Shown here in pieces: positions 14,326-23,213 of a stretch of 64,000 bases of DNA. The notes below the pieces were generated by a model, which saw only the letters and a program-made list of their open reading frames with translations, made no database searches and was not told the DNA's origin. This stretch comes from Enoplolaimus lenunculus (lineage: Eukaryota; Nematoda; Enoplea; Enoplida; Thoracostomopsidae), in assembly GCA_030248215.1 (NCBI GenBank), contig JASANG010003356.1, positions 62,001-126,000 of the forward strand, given 5' to 3'. The stretch's first letter is position 1, and each line of letters begins with the position of its first letter. The position numbers were made by a program, and so were the translations under genes.

Positions 14326-17300
14326 TTAATTTATTTAAGTATACTTTGAAGTTTGATACTTTTTAGGGTTATGGTATGGATCAAGCCGAAATTGAACGTA
14401 AGTTTTGTGAATGATAAAAAATTAACTAAAAAACGTAAAATGCTTACAATAGTCAGTTCTATAGAATCGTTTGCAGGCTGGATAGCAGTGGCCGTTGTAG
14501 GAAATTTGTGATAACGGAATCAAGCGAAAAATAGTAGTAAAATAAGACGGCGAGTAAAAAGCGATCGAAAAGCCAAACGCAAATTTAGTACTAAATCTTA
14601 ATATTAAGGTTTGATTTTGATCGGTGTTAGCGATACGGATCGGATCAACAAGGGTTCGTTGGATGCCTGTGATTCCCAAAATATTAAATTTAAAAATGAC
14701 TCAAGTTTAGACAGCTCCAGTTAAGTACTTGTTGACTGCAAAGTATTGTTGTTCTTCCATGAAATGCAACCTTTTGCTTATGATTTGCCCATAAATTATT
14801 TTCTGAATCCGCCTTTGTAATGTTTCAATTGATACAAATTTATGCCTTTGAACAAATCTACTTCTGTTGATATTGAATGCTCGTAGGATAGGAAGGCACT
14901 TAAAGCATGGCCCTATTGCAGCTGTTGTGCACTTTCTCCACGCATTTCCGCTAAGGTTTACGCTATACCTAAGCGTATTCAGCCTTAGCGTGGGCTTAAT
15001 TCTATGTGCAAACCTAAGCTTTATACTTTAGTGCCTGTATTCTCAAATGTGTGTGACAATTATCATCAGTTGATGATAGGTCTTGTAACTTTCCGATCAG
15101 TCAATAGAGAAATTCAAAATTCAGCAGATTTTTCAAATTTGATTTTGCCTATTTATGTGCTAAGTTTCAGTTCCGCCCTGCTGGGGTTCGTCCGTTTGAG
15201 TTCTTATCGCTAACTGGTGGCAGGTACTAAACGCAATTAGCAATCAGCTCGTATTCTCAAATGTGTATAGCACCTATCACCAGTTGGTGATAGGTTCTGT
15301 AACTTTAGAACATGCCCGCGATGGTGGGGTTCGATATTCAGCACATTGTTTGCGTTTGAATTTCCCTACTTTTGCGCCAATTTTCTGATCTGCAATTGCA
15401 GTTGTTCGTCAGTTTGAAAACCTATCGCTAACTGATGATGAGTGCTATACGTATTTGAGACTATGCGCCCTGGAAAAAGGCCCAAGCCTAAAGTCTGTTA
15501 AGTGTGCAGATGAAACTCACCATTGTTATTTTGCAGGTTATCGCCGTGCGTTTGATTTATTCGACACCAATCACGATGGACGAATCACACAAGACGAACT
15601 GTCACAAGCGATTGTTTCAGTTGGAAAACGCCCGGACACCAAATGGATTCAATCGCTGATCGACGAAGCTGATGATGATCGTTCGGGTACCATTGAATGG
15701 CCGGAGTTCCTCAAAGCTTTGACTGGACACACACCTGAAGAGTATGCGGTAAGTATCGTTTGATCTTTGAATCGGATCCAAAGTTGTTTATACTGAATTA
15801 ATATTTCTTCGCGATAAATCTTAGAGCAGTGGATCAATTTAGCATAGCAGATACACGGAAGCCGTAGGGAGTTGGAATGATTTCGAAAAAGGAGGTAATG
15901 TTTTCTAAAAAATCCTGAATCGGTGAAGTTTCGAATGGTAAGAGTTGCTCAAAACGTTGACTGAACATAAACCTGAAGGATACCAGCTAAGCCTTTACAA
16001 ACTTTGACACACATCTTAAGTGAATGAGTGGCGTCATTGTAAGCGATGTGGATTGGACCAATTGATAATGTTTTTTTACTAAAATCTTAGATCTATAAGT
16101 TATCATCAATAGCAGATATGCAAGTGTATTTACGTATACTGGATTTTGGAAATGTGGATTCATGTTCTTTAAGAAAACATAAAGGTTTTCGTGATAACAA
16201 TTGAAAAAAGTTCTTAGAACCCTTGGGCAAAATTTCAAATGTATGATGTTCTAAATCCGAAACCTTTCCCGATAATTTGTTATTATTTATTATTATTATT
16301 AATTATGATTTATTATTAATATTATTTAGTATAATTATTATTATTATCGCTAATGCTATTGTTGCTGATATTATTATTTCAGGCGCATCAAAAACTGGTC
16401 ACTACATCAAGCAACACCGGATCTTCATATTCCACGTCTCAATCTCAAAAAACGTACGTTTGTTTTACTCTCTATACCTGGTGTTTCAGAAGTAACTACC
16501 CACTGTTTGATGCTAATTATCGGTTGACTGGGCAGACGTAGCTCATCTGTTTTTTGTATAATTATAGACAAGTATTAAAAGTTTACTTACATTACCACGA
16601 GACATCTCAGAACAGCTCCGTCTGTGCACCGCCAAGCTGAATGCATTTCTCCAGTCGGGATGGTACAGATCGGCAAACTTTGGCGCATAACTCCACTGGA
16701 ATTTTAGAAAAACGCTGATTTTATTCTGTTCATGAATTCTTGAGGGTCATTCGCCCTACTTCTGTAAACATCTTCTTTCACAACACCCCAAAGAAAGAAG
16801 TCAGGCGGAGTTAAGTTTGGTGACCTAGCTGGCCACTCGATGGCACCTTTGCGGCCGATTCATCGATTCGGGAACCTTTCGTCCTCCGTCATGCATGAAA
16901 ACAAGGTCCTCGGTTGCGATTTGCTGGTAGACATTCACAGATAAAACTTCCAAATCGCTGGTTTTATTGACATTTCCGTCAAAAAAGAATGGACCAACTA
17001 TGTCTTGTGAATAAATTCCGGCCCAGACACAGACTCGAAGGGCGTTGACGTCTTTGTTAGTCGTGACATGTGGATTGTCCTCAGACCAATAAACATAATT
17101 ATGGCGATTAACATGACCATTGAGCTTGAAAACCACCTCGTCGGTCCACAAAATGCGATCAAGGTCCAACGCACTGCTTTCCACCATGTCCATAAATGTT
17201 TGACAAAACTGGACTCTGCGATCGAAACCATCATCAGAGAGTCCATGGATAAGACGGGGCCGAAAGGGCTTCAAGTTATTCTCTTTGTAAAGGCGCCAAA

Positions 17301-18484
17301 CGGAAGTATGAGGAATACCCAGCTGGAGGGAAGCCCTTCGAGTTGACTTCTGGGGGCTCCTGGATACCGCAGCGCTTAATGCAAATTTCTGGTCCCCACA
17401 TGTGGCAGACTTTGGACAACCTGGCCTCAGCCGTTCCGCTACACTACCAGTGTCTTCGAATCGGGAAATAATATCAGCCGTCGTCTTGCGAGCAGGAGGT
17501 ATTGAGTCGAAATGATTTTTCCACTGGCGTGAGACTTCGGCATAATTTCCGTATTTATAGTAAAGTTTTACAACAGATTTTTTCAGGGAGAGATCGTCGT
17601 GGGGAATCCATGGTATAAACAGTATATATTTATAATAACCTGAAATACTAAAAACAGCGATAAACCACCATTGCGAAATATTACGCCACAAGATATTGAT
17701 TGACAAAGTGTGGGTAGTTGCTTCTGAAACACTCTGTACTTATTAACAAGTTAATAATTAAGCTGATCAATTCGTTAGGTTAAAATTTAGGCAATATTCA
17801 GATTCAAATCTTTATTTTTAAGTTTGCCGTGTCATCTCGTGGTCATCGTTTATTTTAATATTTTCTCTGCGTTTCTTCAGAACTTTCAACTACACATGTA
17901 TCCGTTTTCGTCTTCAAAGAAATTAATTCATGTCAAATTTGACTGCTAGCATAATGTGATGACCGAATGAAAATACATTGCGACATTTTATTTCAGTCAG
18001 GTTTATTTGCCAAAGTTTATACCAACTGACTTTTCAGCATGGATCGGAAAGTTTTGCCCCCCCTAGAGATTTTCAACCTTACTTGTAAATCATTGACAAC
18101 CTTTAAATGCCCCTCCTGAAAAATTTTTAGCCCCCCTAGCAAGGTGAGCTGGCTACGGGCATGTGAAAACGAAAAATATTTTAATATTTTTTGCAATGAA
18201 AATAACTTCGAGCTTCAAATCAACCATTTGCATCGCAAAATAATCAGAACGTTTCAGACCGGATGCGGAATACATCCGTAATTTTATGGATCCGCTACGG
18301 ATATGGACATTAATATTTTATTCTTTATATATTGTTTCTGGTATATTTTAGTATTGCCGAATACGAAGATACGATTAAGCGTTTGAATAAAAAATTATTT
18401 CAAAAAGATAAAGAAATCGAGCGACTGATTGGCAAATCGACATCAGCGGGTGGCGGAAGTGCTGTATGGCATAAAAGCACATAA
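219..18484 (+). CDS. Modular EF-hand / coiled-coil protein, 3' 22 exons (5' end outside window)
   Basis: Exons: 219-280, 1008-1051, 1719-1833, 2546-2653, 3390-3491, 4294-4389, 4811-4863, 5402-5516, 5922-5974, 6869-6953, 8024-8122, 8977-9007, 10261-10404, 11457-11521, 11755-11789, 12337-12442, 13059-13241, 13967-14068, 14367-14397, 15537-15748, 16383-16453, 18352-18484 (stop TAA). All are bounded by AG/GT and every junction keeps phase, giving about 681 codons. The order is the end of one EF-hand pair, about 300 residues of charged coiled coil, EF pair, short coiled coil plus a Ser/Thr-rich stretch, EF pair, then a short coiled coil and a Gly/Ser tail. The EF loops are canonical (DKDGDGSITKSE, DTNHDGRITQDE), so calcium binding is likely. 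There is no signal peptide or membrane segment, so it is probably a cytosolic or cytoskeletal calcium sensor or scaffold. I recognise calmodulin-like EF hands but no named orthologue. The function is inferred from domains only. Confidence 0.9.
551..795. mobile_element. Family A TTAGGC-type MITE
   Basis: Left end GCCAATGTAAAGAACAGGGG, right end CCTTTGATCTTTACATGAG, with several CCTAAG hexamers between. An imperfect flanking duplication (TACGAAAA / TACGAACA) is visible. It lies in the first intron of the EF-hand gene. Confidence 0.8.
2039..2270. mobile_element. Family A TTAGGC-type MITE
   Basis: Ends GGCCCATGTATAGAACAGGG and GTTCTTTACATTGACC, with a CCTAAG-rich core. Intronic. Confidence 0.8.
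2727..3015. mobile_element. Family C CpG-rich MITE interrupted by a family B element
   Basis: Left part from TGTGCTATACTTTTGTTGACG to about 2792, right part from about 2991 ending GAGTATAGCGCCACTCTA. The family B element at 2793-2990 lies between them, so it inserted into an existing family C copy. Confidence 0.75.
2793..2990. mobile_element. Family B TTAGGC-type MITE, nested in family C copy
   Basis: Ends GGCCAATGTTACTTTAAAGG and CCCCTTAAAGTAACATGGGCC; CCTAAG array in the core. Confidence 0.85.
3290..3372. mobile_element. Partial family B element
   Basis: Only the end half remains: degenerate CCTAAG units, then a match to the family B end with CTCTAAAAGTAACATGG. It stops 17 bp before exon 3390-3491. 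Confidence 0.55.
3586..3905. repeat. Family I dispersed repeat (about 320 bp)
   Basis: Starts GACAAGAGTATGCAACTGG and ends with TTGTATCATGCACTCTTGATAG. The ends are inverted repeats on CAAGAGTG. A second copy lies at 61926-62222 and fragments at 4055-4145, 32285-32475 and 32640-32765. Open frames inside it are incidental. Confidence 0.7.
4985..5400. repeat. AT-rich minisatellite in intron of EF-hand gene
   Basis: About seven degenerate units of roughly 55-60 bp, each with AATTCATATAATTTTTT followed by a T-rich stretch and TTTTTCAG. The final TTTTCAG is the working splice acceptor of the exon at 5402, so the array is made of repeated copies of an acceptor-like sequence. Confidence 0.75.
6019..6063. 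repeat. (AT)n microsatellite
   Basis: About 45 bp of alternating AT with one interruption, in the intron after exon 5922-5974. Confidence 0.95.
7233..7405 (+). mobile_element. tRNA-derived SINE
   Basis: The head resembles a tRNA: an A-box-like TTGTGTAATGGG, an anticodon-arm-like segment and the B box GGTTCAATTCC. About 90 bp of non-tRNA body follows. The cloverleaf is imperfect, so it is read as a SINE rather than a functional tRNA. Intronic in the EF-hand gene. Confidence 0.55.
7409..7635. mobile_element. Family H TA-flanked MITE
   Basis: Inverted ends based on CAGTAAAAAATTGTGAGTC and GGCTCACTTTTTTGGAGTG. GAGTCAA/TTGACTC half-sites recur internally. It is related to the better copy at 18953-19185 and abuts the SINE on its left. 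Confidence 0.65.
7807..7978. mobile_element. Family A TTAGGC-type MITE
   Basis: Ends GGCCCATGTAAAGATCAGAGG and GTTCTATACATTGGCC, with a short TTAGGC core. It lies 45 bp upstream of exon 8024-8122. Confidence 0.8.
8229..8388. mobile_element. Family D MITE (GCCCGTAGCCA ends)
   Basis: 160 bp, starting GCCCGTAGCCAAGGGGGG and ending GTGAGCTGGCTACGGGC, with poly-G then poly-C blocks and a shared AAAATTTTCAA..CTTGCTTGTAAGTCATT core. About 13 copies occur in the window. Confidence 0.8.
8630..8875. repeat. Dispersed repeat with CCCC/GGGG blocks (family N)
   Basis: Shares CATCCCCCCATGCTC.., CCCTAACAAGATTTTAAA and ATCATCGCAAGTGG with 28890-29080 and, more weakly, with 41905-42110. Boundaries are not clear. 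Confidence 0.5.
9031..9180 (-). mobile_element. Family D MITE, reverse orientation
   Basis: Starts CCCGTAGACAGTTCACC and ends TTAGCTACGGGCCCG, with the common core read on the - strand. Confidence 0.7.
9357..9712. repeat. Higher-order array of telomere-like hexamers, 30-bp unit
   Basis: About ten nearly identical 30-bp units, each five hexamers long: TTAGGC ATAGGT TGAGGC TTAGGT TTAGGT. The flanks are degenerate TTAGGC-like units. Open frames here (Lys-Pro or Arg-Phe repeats) are artefacts of the repeat. It lies in the intron between exons 8977-9007 and 10261-10404. Confidence 0.95.
9866..10086. mobile_element. Family C CpG-rich MITE
   Basis: Ends AGGGTTGTACTATACTT and AGTATAGCGCCATCC. The core is full of GTACGG/CCGTAC and GGCGCC palindromes, much richer in CpG than its surroundings. 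Confidence 0.75.
10453..10625. mobile_element. Family B TTAGGC-type MITE
   Basis: Ends GGGCCAATGGTACTTTTAAGG and CCCTAAAAGTAATATTGGCCC. TTAGGC hexamers occur in two blocks separated by GAATACG..GCAATGC. Confidence 0.85.
10788..10970. mobile_element. Family B TTAGGC-type MITE (opposite orientation)
   Basis: Ends GCCGATGTTACTTTAAGGGG and CCTTAAAGTAACATAGACC, with a CCTAAG core. It lies about 160 bp from the preceding family B copy in inverted orientation. Confidence 0.8.
12777..12921. mobile_element. Family D MITE
   Basis: Starts GGTCCGTAACCAAAGGGGGG, contains CTTGCTTGTAAGTCATT, and ends AGGTGAGCTGTATACGGCCC. Confidence 0.7.
13264..13545. repeat. Higher-order array of telomere-like hexamers, 18-bp unit
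   Basis: About 15 units of 18 bp built from three hexamers (CCTAAA CCTAAT CGTAAG), with CCTGAA variants. It starts 23 bp after the donor of exon 13059-13241. The Arg/Phe/Leu-rich frame across it on the - strand is spurious. Confidence 0.95.
14284..14336. repeat. (TTTA)n microsatellite
   Basis: About 12 TTTA units in the intron just before the acceptor of exon 14367-14397. Confidence 0.95.
14367..15748 (+). other. EF-hand module 3 (exons 14367-14397 and 15537-15748)
   Basis: The lead-in GYGMDQAEIE matches module 2 in sequence, exon length (31 nt) and phase. The EF pair (loops DTNHDGRITQDE and DDDRSGTIEWPE) is encoded by one 212-nt exon. The intron that splits the second loop in modules 1 and 2 is absent here. 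Confidence 0.9.
15045..15465. repeat. Cluster of CTATCACCAGTTGGTGATAGG palindromes (family L)
   Basis: Near-perfect palindromes of about 20 bp flanked by TATTCTCAAATGTGT occur around 15060, 15275 and 15430, with relatives near 13000, 26550, 50470 and 51100. They look like ends of short mobile elements. Confidence 0.55.
16277..16380. repeat. ATT-rich low-complexity tract
   Basis: ATT/TAT trinucleotide-rich stretch that runs straight into the acceptor of exon 16383-16453. Confidence 0.8.
16477..17736 (-). mobile_element. Tc1/mariner-like DNA transposon, 1.26 kb
   Basis: Terminal inverted repeats of about 25 bp (GTGTTTCAGAAGYAACTACC) at both ends, each flanked by TA (16475-16476 and 17737-17738), the classic target of this superfamily. 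It sits in the last intron of the EF-hand gene, 23 bp after the donor at 16454, and is transcribed opposite to the gene. It carries a damaged transposase gene (next entry). Confidence 0.85.
16825..17706 (-). pseudogene. DDE transposase of the Tc1/mariner-like element (broken)
   Basis: An N-terminal helix-turn-helix of the kind found in arthropod transposable-element proteins (motifs YYKYGNYAEVSRQW and RFEDTGSVAERLRPG) is followed by the catalytic core: first acidic motif RILWTDEVVFKLNGHVNRH, then VWAGIYSQDIVGPFFFDG and the second motif FMHDGG. After that point the frame is lost. The third-motif region (SPNLTPPDFFLWG) lies in another frame around 16780-16830. About 30 bases expected after HDG are absent, so an internal deletion with frameshift is the simplest reading. 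The long N-terminal lead from the first ATG runs into the terminal repeat and is probably not native. It is unlikely to be active. Confidence 0.85.
18050..18160. mobile_element. Family D MITE, left end truncated
   Basis: Core GATTTTCAACCTTACTTGTAA and right end AGGTGAGCTGGCTACGGGC are present; the GCCCGTAGCCA left end is missing. Confidence 0.7.
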
Positions 18485-18952
18485 ATTGCAAGTGCTGCAT
18501 GCACAACGGTAAATTGCTAATGCATCTTCCACAATAACTTTCGTGCATTCGTGTCACAATTGTAAAATGCCTGTCATATACAATCTGGCAAAATTTGCAA
18601 ACTTGGGGTTTATGCAATCGAAGGCCGACTGATACAACTCCCAAAATTTGGCCATTGACTCGAAGTATATAAGACACTTTTATGCGCTGCAATTTGCAGA
18701 TGTTACAAATTTGTCTCACTCGCTATAGTCGTTCGCAACAGCTTTTAGACAGGATTATTATTGTCTTGCGAAAAGAAATCTTGACTACGCTCCTGCAAGT
18801 AGTTTGTTTTGAATATATTTCAAGCTTAAAAGTTTATATTCGACTGTTAATTTAGTCTTGTAGATTCCAAGGGTTGAAGTGCAAAAACAAACTGAAAACT
18901 CCAAATGTTATCCCAACTTAATTCTTGAAGTTTCGTTTTTACTTCAATCCTA
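18485..18952. other. 3' flank of EF-hand gene
   Basis: Sequence after the stop codon at 18482-18484. I see no clear AATAAA close to the stop and no further coding. Confidence 0.5.
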
Positions 18953-19185
18953 TACTGCAAAAAATGGTGTGTCAAATTGACTATCTCCGAAATAGGTTTT
19001 CGAAATAACACAAACTGAGTCAATCGACTCACTGTGTTACATGTTTGACTCTAGCGGATTCGAATTTGATTCAGTTTGCGTAGTCCCGAAAAGCTATTTT
19101 GGAGAGAGTCAATTTGGCTCACTTTGTGTAATCCTGCAGATCCTATTTTGGACAGAGTCAATTTGACTCACCATTTTTTGCAGTG
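18953..19185. mobile_element. Family H MITE, complete copy
   Basis: 233 bp with ends TACTGCAAAAAATGGTGTGTC and GACTCACCATTTTTTGCAGTG, flanked by TA on both sides (18951-18952, 19186-19187), consistent with a Tc1/mariner-type non-autonomous element. A partial copy is at 49351-49435. Confidence 0.8.
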
Positions 19186-19187
19186 TA

Positions 19188-19917
19188 AACCTAAAGTAAT
19201 CACGAGCTTAGCCAGGGTACTGAAAAGGACGGATTACGATCCATGATTACTCATTGTCTTGATCCATTTGTTGACGACATAAAAGCTATTAACCAAGAAA
19301 AATTTGCTGGAATAGTCTATTTACGTATGGTGGGCATTCTAGCTTTAATATTAAATTATTTACATTTCTTGAATTTTTGCACAAACAATCAGAACTATGG
19401 TTTTTACAAAAGTAAACTGGTCCACAAACTCAGCTTATGATCTGCCCCGAAACCAGGAATTGTCCATACAGAGGGGGGGCAGAAATTTTTATTGTTGTTG
19501 AAAAAATTTTCGGCCACGAAAGTGCATATCCCCGCAGAGCGTGCGGTGTCCTGAACCCGCCTCGTCCAGCCGTAGACGCTGTCATGGCGTCTGACGTTCA
19601 CCTCGTATACTCGCTTCTGTATACAGTATAATTTGTCTTATATTTCAGAAATAAACGTGCGAAATTTCAAAACAATTTTTATGTGTTAATAATTTCAGAT
19701 TTGTCTTTCTGCTGTTACTCCAATCTCAACTGAATGCAAACTTGAACAGACTCACAATCGTGAGATGAAACGAAAATTGAAGTTACGTTATATGAATTGG
19801 TTTTTGAAGCATTCTGCTAGCAATTGAGCATAATATTTAGTGGTAATTTTAAGCTTACAAAATATGCAACGTAATTTTTAAATAGAAACTTCAAATTAAA
19901 CGTGTGAAACTAACAGT
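19188..19917. other. Intergenic DNA, nothing recognised
   Basis: AT-rich. Contains a GCCCCGAAACCAGGAATTG block (19443-19500) similar to one at 24417-24470, otherwise featureless. Confidence 0.5.
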
Positions 19918-20173
19918 TAAGGATTGCGCTATACTTTTATTGACCTCCGACGCCGTCCATCAGCCGTACAGCGCCGTAAGTCACCGTTCGTCATTATACA
20001 TACGGCATCATACGTGTGTAATTTGCGTACGTTAACGCACGGTGACAGACGGCGCCGGACGGTGACAGACGGCGCCGGACGGTGACAGACGGCGCCGGAC
20101 GGTGATAGACGGCACCGTACGTTTGACGCGCAGTGCCGGACATCGCCGTACGACGAGTATAGCGCCACCCTAA
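19918..20173. mobile_element. Family C CpG-rich MITE with 20-bp tandem core
   Basis: Ends GATTGCGCTATACTTTTATT and GAGTATAGCGCCACCCT. The core at 20040-20115 holds four tandem copies of GGTGACAGACGGCGCCGGAC. Confidence 0.8.
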
Positions 20174-20198
20174 CACTCTGTGACATAGAACAGAAGTT

Positions 20199-20350
20199 AA
20201 GGTGACGCTACACTTTTACATCATCATATGATGTGCCATTGCGTCAATAGACGTGCATTATGGCATGGCGCAGAAAAGGACTGCGCCATAAAGTGGCGGA
20301 CAGTGACGGATAGCGCCGGACGTCTTCAAAAGTATAGCGCGTTCCTTAGT
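20199..20350. mobile_element. Family C CpG-rich MITE, short copy
   Basis: Ends GTGACGCTACACTTTTACATC and AAAAGTATAGCGCGTTCC, only 25 bp from the previous copy. Confidence 0.65.
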
Positions 20351-21057
20351 TGAAATATACTTTACCGACATTACCATGTACAGATAACCGTTTAGATTTA
20401 AAGAAATAGACCTGGTGTTGTATAGAGTTTAATTTTGGTTTAGGTTTAAGCTGTTTTATAATAATGCAAAATTTGAATCGCTGTGTATTGCGGAGGCAGT
20501 CGTATTCCTTGCGAACAGCTGGCTTTCATATCTTGAAGTTTAACTCAATCCGTTTGGAGTATTTGTAATTATGTTTTGTTTTTGTATATTTATCATTCCG
20601 TTTGTTACTTTTTATTTTTTATTTACACGTGATTATTGATGTTTTAAAAGCTATTGACTGGGGTTCTGAAACCCTATAACCATTTTGCCGTTTTTAAAAG
20701 CGTACTTAAGTAAATACTAAAGTCGCTGACTAAATTTGGTATATTACAGATTAACCGTTCAGGCACACAAACCTTGGTATAATTGAAATTGTAGACTCAT
20801 TGTGCTTCTTTAATACGAAGCAAAACTATTACTCTCTCGTTACTACAGTGGCTGAGATTTGGCATTTATTTGTTTCTGCTCGAAAATTCTTACATTCATC
20901 ATTGGTTGACCACTGTCAGTACTTGTTTTGTTTTCCTACACCAGTGTTAATTTGATAGAACGCAAAAATACCTAACCTAAGCCTAAAGCCTAAACCTTAA
21001 CCATTTCTATTAAACAAGTCAGTATTTGTGAAGGGAACTAACATGTATTATATTTTC
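20351..21057. other. Intergenic DNA, nothing recognised
   Basis: AT-rich, no convincing exon, repeat or RNA gene seen. Confidence 0.5.
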
Positions 21058-21250
21058 GGCCTATGTAAAGATCAGGGCAGGAACGTTTTTCTGTGGGATT
21101 GCAATAGAGCTTAAGCTTTAGATTAATTTTTTTGCTTGGCTTTGGCTTAGGCTTAGGCTTAGGCTTAGGAATATGCTTATTCTTACGCTTAGGCTTAGGC
21201 TTAGGAGTATGCGTATAATACTTTTTCGCTTCTGTTTTTTTACATTGGCC
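21058..21250. mobile_element. Family A TTAGGC-type MITE with perfect 8-bp target duplication
   Basis: 193 bp. Ends GGCCTATGTAAAGATCAGGG and TTTTTTACATTGGCC. Flanked on both sides by ATATTTTC (21050-21057 and 21251-21258), an 8-bp duplication as made by hAT-type transposases. Confidence 0.9.
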
Positions 21251-21639
21251 ATATTTTCTATATACACATTTGCTTTTTAGTTATATTTCGTTTTAACTGT
21301 TGTAAGATTTTATATCAGTTTCACTAACTTGATTAATGTAGAATGTCATAGCTTCTTAATATTGACTTAGCATTTTGTTGGCTCATATTAATTATAAAGG
21401 CCTGTTAATTCAAACATAACGCTAAGCGGAAGCTTAAGCCTAAGTCTAGGCTTATCTGACTCTAAGTCCGCCAGTAGTGATGTTTTCCCGTCGGCAGTCC
21501 TTATAGTAAATATGGATCATTTGTCTGTTGAAATATATTTTTTGTTGTTTTGAGTGACTAAATTTTTTTCTTTTTAAACGTTAAATCTTTCTCACATATT
21601 ATGTATTCTATATTTTATGTAAATATTTAATTCATTCGA

Positions 21640-21715
21640 AGGTTCGAACCTTGGCGATCTCGCGTGTTAGGCGTAAGAGTTACCATCACCACTCGGCTAT
21701 AAGAGCTTGACACTC
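21640..21715 (-). mobile_element. tRNA-Val-derived SINE head
   Basis: On the - strand: A box TAGCCGAGTGG, an anticodon arm CGCCTAACACGCGA identical to the usual animal tRNA-Val(AAC) arm, and B box GGTTCGAACC. The acceptor stem does not close properly, so it is read as a tRNA-derived retroposon rather than a functional gene. A more decayed relative lies near 38446-38530. Confidence 0.65.
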
Positions 21716-21915
21716 GAGTTCGAAGCGATCTAACACTTTGTAGAAACTTTGCACTGCACATATACATATCAGCTCTTAAATACTGGGTACAGTTTACGTA
21801 TAGCGCATATATAGTTTGCAATTTAGTTGCTCGTAGTATACTCTATGTATGAAACGGTTGCGTTGCAAAATATTATTCCATTTAGTTTTAAGATATTTTA
21901 TTTCCCATCACTAGC

Positions 21916-22085
21916 GGTCCATGTATAGAACAGGGCCGGATCGTTTTCCGGAGGGGCTATAATAGAGTCAGTTTAAGCTTTAGACTATTTTTGCTTAGGC
22001 TTAGGCTTAGGCTTAGGCTTAGGCTTAGGTTTATGCTTAGATATATGCTTATACTTCTGTTCCGGCCCTGTTCTACACATGGGCC
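21916..22085. mobile_element. Family A TTAGGC-type MITE with perfect 8-bp target duplication
   Basis: 170 bp. Ends GGTCCATGTATAGAACAGGG and CCCTGTTCTACACATGGGCC. Flanked by TCACTAGC at 21908-21915 and 22086-22093. The core carries six or more tandem TTAGGC. Confidence 0.92.
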
Positions 22086-22359
22086 TCACTAGCAATCGTT
22101 TTCGTAAGTGGGAACTCTTTGCTTTATGAGTCATTTCCTAATGAACGAACAGTTCAACCTTAAATTAGCTCAACAGTGAGTTGAACTTGTAAGCCGAATA
22201 TATGACTGAAGCTTTCGTCTTGTTATTAAGGAAGCTGAAAGCCTTAAAGCTACACTTTCAGGTTTAGATTTAGGCTTAAGAAAAGCCAAGCCTAAGCCTT
22301 GTTGACAGAAAGCGTACAAGAGTCAAAAATTGATTACTGGCTTGGGTGCATATTACTAT

Positions 22360-22506
22360 TAGGGCCGTCCCGGTTTCTGGTGGGTCTGTAAAAGACTAGG
22401 CTTACAGTCTAGACTACATTTTGTTGCTTAGGCTCAGGCTTAGGATTAGGCTTAGGCTCAGGAATACCCTTAATCTACCGTTACGGCCCAAAAGTAACAT
22501 TGGCCC
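22360..22506. mobile_element. Family B TTAGGC-type MITE, left end truncated
   Basis: Starts within the conserved GGGCCGTCCCGGTTTCTGG block; right end CCAAAAGTAACATTGGCCC; TTAGGC-like core. Confidence 0.75.
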
Positions 22507-23213
22507 TTACTTGCATATTGAATATGTGCCTTATTATTGTTTAATCAATAAATTTCTAATATAGTCAAATTCATCGGTTGACAATTTCATGGAAAGTATG
22601 TGGCTAAATACTCAGCTCCGTCCCACAACCTAATTTCGGGTTTACCGTGCTGCGTCAGGTACCCGGGGTGACCCAAAGGGAAATACGGGCAGCAAAATGG
22701 GCAAAATGGTCCACTGCCAAATGCCAAACTCCTTGCAGCATTGAAAACTCCAAAAATATGTACAAACGACGCTACTGTTTTATTGTTTATAATATGAAAT
22801 TAGCGTATGCATATAGAGGCAACCTTAAGGTATATACGCAATGACTTATTATTATTATTTTGTAAATTTCACAAATTTTGAGAGAAAAGACAAATTTCAG
22901 ACTGAATAAGAAACTGAATAAGAAAATTACCTTTATTAATCAAAATCTACGATTTTTTGCGGCGTCACAACAGGTCCAGATCAACAGCGTAAGTCCCAGC
23001 ACTGACAGTCCTGATAGGACCATTCAGAGTTAGGAACAGGAATCAAAACCAAAATATTACATCAAGATTTAGCACTAAAATTGCGTTTGGCTTAAAGTTT
23101 GTTTTACTTGTGCGCATCTTTTTTCAGTGTTACGTAACGCGTGTGAACTGGTCAGAAATTTGTTCAGCCGCCACTGCATGCCTGCTGCATAGAGAAGACT
23201 GAAGAAATTCTGG
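22507..23213. other. Intergenic DNA with a diffuse repeat
   Basis: Around 22970-23100 it shares GATTTAGCACTAAAATTGCG and neighbouring text with 13850-13925 and 46855-46900, a further dispersed repeat whose ends I cannot place. No genes seen. Confidence 0.45.
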
